This document shows, in pieces, positions 5,772 through 8,567 of a stretch of DNA of 8,567 nucleotides (the first letter of the stretch is position 1; each line of letters starts with the position of its first letter). The position numbers and the translations under genes are program-made. The notes below the pieces were generated by a model. It saw nothing but the letters and a program-made list of their open reading frames with translations, did not search any database and was not told where the DNA came from. The DNA comes from Porcipelethomonas sp964621265 (lineage in GTDB: Bacteria; Bacillota; Clostridia; Oscillospirales; Ruminococcaceae), in assembly GCA_964621265.1 (NCBI GenBank), contig CAZULQ010000057.1, forward strand, positions 1 to 8,567, written 5' to 3'.

Positions 5772-6638
5772 ATGAAAATCAGCAAAAGATTATTTTCAGC
5801 ATTTCTCTCGGCAGTAATTTCTGTTGTTTCCATGTCATCAGTTGCAGGTAATGCTGAAACAATAGACCTGGACATCAATTCTGACGGGAAAGTAAATGTC
5901 TTTGACATGATTTTACAGATACGCCAGGACAGCAGTTCGGATAAAATCCCACTGTTAAGAAATTTTCTGACAGGCAGAGAAATAAATACCGGTCAAAACT
6001 CCTACCCTATTGACGAATCGGCTATACTCGAGCCGAAAGGTACTGTTCATTACGGCGAGGGCACTTTCTATGGCGGTGGTTATGAAGGCGGCTGTGCAAT
6101 GCTTGACCCTGTGCCGACAGATATATGGGTTGCGGCTATGAATCTTGAGGATTACAACAATGCACAGCTTGCAGGCGCTTACATAGAACTGACAGGTGAG
6201 CTCGGAAGTATTAAAATGCTTATTACAGACCTTTTGCCAGAAGGAAAAAAGGGCGACGTAGATTTATGCGAACAGGCATTTCCGCTGATTGCACCCGTTG
6301 AAAAAGGAAGAGTTCCTATAAGCTGGAAAATCATTCCGCTTGATACTGCCGATGACGCTCCTGTTTCATATAAATTCAAGGAAGGCTCATCTCCGTACTG
6401 GTGCAGTGTTCAGGTGAGAAATCACCGTTATCCTGTAACAAAACTTGAATATCTTAACGAAAACGGTGAATATATTGAACTCCAGAGAAGACACTACAAC
6501 TTCTTTGAAAGCGATGAAATGGGTGCAGGTCCGTTTACATTCAGAGTAACTGACATATACGGACAGGTTATCGTAGATGAAAACATTCCTATGGTAGAGG
6601 ACGGTATTTCCCAGGGAAAAAGTCAGTTTCCTCTTTAA
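5772..6638 (+). CDS. Secreted bacterial expansin (EXLX family) with an N-terminal dockerin-type calcium repeat
   Basis: The 288-residue exported protein is expected to loosen plant cell walls without hydrolysis. Residues 1 to about 28 are a Sec signal peptide (cleavage near VAGNAE). Residues 33-52 hold a dockerin/EF-hand loop: D34, N36, D38-G39, N42 and D45 match DxNxDGxxNxxD; a helix-like LLRNFLTG follows at 61-68, without a second calcium loop. From residue 90 the sequence follows bacterial expansins such as B. subtilis YoaJ (EXLX1). Domain 1 (double-psi beta barrel) shows YGGGYEGGCAMLDPVP, TDLLPEG with D153 and GDVDL with D164, matching the two barrel aspartates D71 and D82 as I recall them. 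Domain 2 (CBM63) shows Y209-W210, VQVRNHRYPV (213-222) and Y242, matching the cellulose-binding aromatics (W125 is Y here). GPFTFRVTDIYGQ at 253-265 is also typical. The EXLX1 Tyr in DLYPE is Leu here. AGGAGTGA at 5758-5765 sets the start. Confidence 0.92.
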   Translation: MKISKRLFSAFLSAVISVVSMSSVAGNAETIDLDINSDGKVNVFDMILQIRQDSSSDKIPLLRNFLTGREINTGQNSYPIDESAILEPKGTVHYGEGTFYGGGYEGGCAMLDPVPTDIWVAAMNLEDYNNAQLAGAYIELTGELGSIKMLITDLLPEGKKGDVDLCEQAFPLIAPVEKGRVPISWKIIPLDTADDAPVSYKFKEGSSPYWCSVQVRNHRYPVTKLEYLNENGEYIELQRRHYNFFESDEMGAGPFTFRVTDIYGQVIVDENIPMVEDGISQGKSQFPL

Positions 6639-6646
6639 TAAAAAGT

Positions 6647-6677
6647 AAAAGTCCGATTGTAATAATCGGACTTTTTT
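6647..6677. terminator. Bidirectional terminator between expansin and sensor kinase
   Basis: AAAAGTCCGATT (6647-6658) and its exact complement AATCGGACTTTT (6664-6675) flank a 5-nt loop and continue into TT on the plus strand. The opposite strand also has T-rich sequence after the stem. It lies between convergent genes, 8 bp after the expansin stop and 16 bp beyond the kinase stop. Confidence 0.92.
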
Positions 6678-6693
6678 ATAACATCAAATGTAA

Positions 6694-8517
6694 TTATTCA
6701 GTTTCCTGCTGAGTGCTATTCCCCTTACTTCTCACTATTTTTTCATCAGGAATATATTCTGCCAGCATTTCTTCAAGCTGTACCGCATCAACAGGCTTAC
6801 TCAGATAATCATTGAATCCCTCGGAAATGTACATTTCCTTGACGCCTGCAATCGCATTGGCTGTAAGAGCAATAAACGGAGTGTCCATATTAATGTTGTC
6901 AGGAACGCTCTTTAAATTATGGAGCGTTTCTATGCCGTCCATATCAGGCATCATGTGGTCAAGAAAAACAACATCATACTTATTTTTTTCCATAAACTCA
7001 AGCGCTTCACGACCACTGCTGCAGGAAGTGATTTTCACCTGTGTTTTCTTGAGCAGCTTTGATATAACCATAATGTTCATTGCATTATCGTCAACCACAA
7101 GAATTTCAGCATCAGGTGCGGTAAACAGTTCAGTATATTTATGCTCCGGCTTTATTGATTTACGGTATTTCGCATTGAAATCACCAATAAATTCATCATT
7201 GACTTTTTTCTGCGGAATAATAACAGTAAACTCTGAACCATGTCCGTACTCACTCTGAACATTGATTCTTCCGCCCATCATCTTTACAAGATTATGAGTT
7301 ATGGCAAGTCCGAGACCTGTTCCTTCAATATGTCTGTTTTTATCGAGGTCAAGTCGCTGGAAGCCGACAAAGAGCATATCCATGTTTTCCTTCTTTATTC
7401 CTATACCGGAATCCTTTATAGTTGCTGAAAGAATAAACTGACTATCCTGTGTTTCAGTTCCTTTTACTTCAAGCTCAATAAATCCTTCATGAGTATATTT
7501 TACGGCATTATTTAAAATATTGATGAGAATCTGTTTTATTCTGACTTCATCGCCTATCATTTTTTCAGGAAGATTCTTGTCAACATTAATCCTGAATGTG
7601 AGATTTTTCTGCTTTGCCTTAATTTCAATCATTGTAATGATGTCATTGAGCACTCTTCCAAGCTTATACTCAGCTTCAACAATATCCATTTTACCTGACT
7701 CAATTTTAGAAAAATCAAGAATATCATTAATTGTCGATAAAAGAGTACTACTTGCTGAATTTATATTGGCAGCATATTCAAGAATGCTTTTATCAGAACA
7801 TTCACGAAGTATCATTTCGTTCATACCGATAATTGCATTTATAGGTGTTCTGATTTCATGAGACATGTTTGCCAGGAAATTACTCTTGGCCTGGCTTGCT
7901 TTTTCAGCAAGCATTTTTTCATGTCTGAGTGCCTCTGCTTCTCTCGCCTGTTCATATGCATTTTTCAGATTGTTCATGGTTTTCGTTGTTCTTCTGGCAA
8001 GCATTGTAAAAATCGCCGATACCGCAAACAACGTTAATGCACGGGGAATTACTGAGAAAACGATGACATTTTTCATAAATGGAAAATTATCATCCGGCAC
8101 TGCATTTACGAAAAATGAAATTATCTGTGATATTGAAACACCTGTAATGGTAAGTATAGAAGCCAATTTATTCAGTCTTCCTGAAAAATAAATACTGGCA
8201 ATGGCAATCGGGTATATGTAAACCGTTATGGTGTGATAAGACAATACCGACGCTGACGTCACGACAAACAATACGGAACATATGACTGTTATATATTTAA
8301 TATAACTGTTTTCAGCGCCTAAAATCTTTATCATTACATAAGGAATAACCAGAAATATTGAACTTACCACATATGCAAATGTCATAGCATAGAAAGGGAC
8401 AACAAATATTCCCAGTAAATTCAGCACATATAAAGCTGTGTATACAATTATACTAATAAGCATTACTTTTGAGGCAGCTATATTTGCAGTCGATTCGTTA
8501 TTCTTGAGTGTATCCAT
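6694..8517 (-). CDS. Membrane-bound hybrid sensor histidine kinase/response regulator
   Basis: In this 607-residue inner-membrane signalling protein, residues about 17-172 are hydrophobic and suggest six transmembrane helices (about 17-37, 41-65, 74-94, 97-112, 117-139, 150-172) with short loops and no large external domain. A charged, probably coiled-coil linker (about 178-212) follows. The HisKA domain has FLANMSHEIRTP with phospho-acceptor H220. The HATPase_c domain has NILNNAVKYT (N-box, N337), DSGIGI (369-374) and GTGLGL (399-404). The receiver domain (about 470-590) has acidic D476-D477, phospho-acceptor D520 in VFLDHMMPDMDG, T552 and K574, all intact. There is no HPt or DNA-binding output, so phosphate must pass to a separate HPt or regulator, or the receiver tunes the kinase itself. 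No partner gene is adjacent, so the stimulus is unknown. AAAGGA, 6 nt before the ATG at 8517, supports the start; the N-terminal 16 residues are polar and cytoplasmic. Confidence 0.93.
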   Translation of the reverse strand: MDTLKNNESTANIAASKVMLISIIVYTALYVLNLLGIFVVPFYAMTFAYVVSSIFLVIPYVMIKILGAENSYIKYITVICSVLFVVTSASVLSYHTITVYIYPIAIASIYFSGRLNKLASILTITGVSISQIISFFVNAVPDDNFPFMKNVIVFSVIPRALTLFAVSAIFTMLARRTTKTMNNLKNAYEQAREAEALRHEKMLAEKASQAKSNFLANMSHEIRTPINAIIGMNEMILRECSDKSILEYAANINSASSTLLSTINDILDFSKIESGKMDIVEAEYKLGRVLNDIITMIEIKAKQKNLTFRINVDKNLPEKMIGDEVRIKQILINILNNAVKYTHEGFIELEVKGTETQDSQFILSATIKDSGIGIKKENMDMLFVGFQRLDLDKNRHIEGTGLGLAITHNLVKMMGGRINVQSEYGHGSEFTVIIPQKKVNDEFIGDFNAKYRKSIKPEHKYTELFTAPDAEILVVDDNAMNIMVISKLLKKTQVKITSCSSGREALEFMEKNKYDVVFLDHMMPDMDGIETLHNLKSVPDNINMDTPFIALTANAIAGVKEMYISEGFNDYLSKPVDAVQLEEMLAEYIPDEKIVRSKGNSTQQETE

Positions 8518-8548
8518 ATTTTTCCTTTCGTTTAAATATGCTTTAAAA

Positions 8549-8554
8549 ATTATA
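8549..8554 (-). promoter_or_regulatory. Probable -10 box of the sensor kinase gene
   Basis: TATAAT on the minus strand (8554-8549) lies about 32 bp upstream of the kinase ATG, with a start predicted near 8542. A -35 box at 17-bp spacing would fall just beyond the right edge, so only half the promoter can be seen. Confidence 0.5.
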
Positions 8555-8567
8555 CATATATTTATAT

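Noticed and set aside
6812..8191. Plus-strand frames opposite the sensor kinase
   Set aside because: They are antisense shadows of a kinase with complete motifs and have no ribosome sites or recognisable domains.
1..8567. tRNA or rRNA genes, insertion sequences, CRISPR arrays, phage genes
   Set aside because: No cloverleaf or CCA-ended genes, transposase motifs, regularly spaced repeats or phage proteins were seen on either strand.

Overview
The window looks like chromosomal DNA from a plant-fibre-degrading Gram-positive anaerobe of the Ruminococcus type (Clostridia). The evidence is indirect: moderately AT-rich DNA, near-consensus sigma-A promoters with 17-bp spacers, strong GGAGG-type ribosome sites, a T-box leader, an aldo/keto reductase with a ferredoxin tail, a secreted expansin with a dockerin-type calcium loop, and a sugar-type regulator facing a secreted protein. 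The species cannot be fixed from the sequence alone.

Layout. Positions 1-169 (minus) hold the start of a secreted protein that runs off the left edge. A 190-bp divergent promoter region separates it from a 732-residue regulator (360-2558, plus) that joins a LacI/ribose-type ligand-binding domain, a degenerate GGDEF-like domain and an AraC-type DNA-binding domain. A bidirectional terminator (2576-2609) separates the regulator from a convergent trpB (2631-3848, minus). trpB has a long leader (3849-4285) containing a tryptophan-specific T-box riboswitch, and downstream of the T-box terminator there is an 11-residue leader ORF with one Trp codon. Divergently, a promoter at 4400-4428 drives an aldo/keto reductase with two 4Fe-4S motifs (4532-5659), whose 5' leader can form two mutually exclusive hairpins. 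Next comes a monocistronic secreted expansin (5772-6638, plus), then another bidirectional terminator (6647-6677), and a convergent hybrid sensor kinase (6694-8517, minus).

How the parts may work together. The left divergent pair resembles a sugar-sensing regulator next to a secreted carbohydrate-active protein, with related sequence blocks shared between the two promoters. The expansin adds to the cell-wall-loosening theme and may dock to a cellulosome-like scaffold. trpB is a stand-alone amino-acid gene that responds to uncharged tRNA-Trp; no trpA lies in the window. Nearly every gene has its own promoter and terminator, so these are mostly single-gene units rather than an operon. I saw no mobile element, tRNA, rRNA or CRISPR array.
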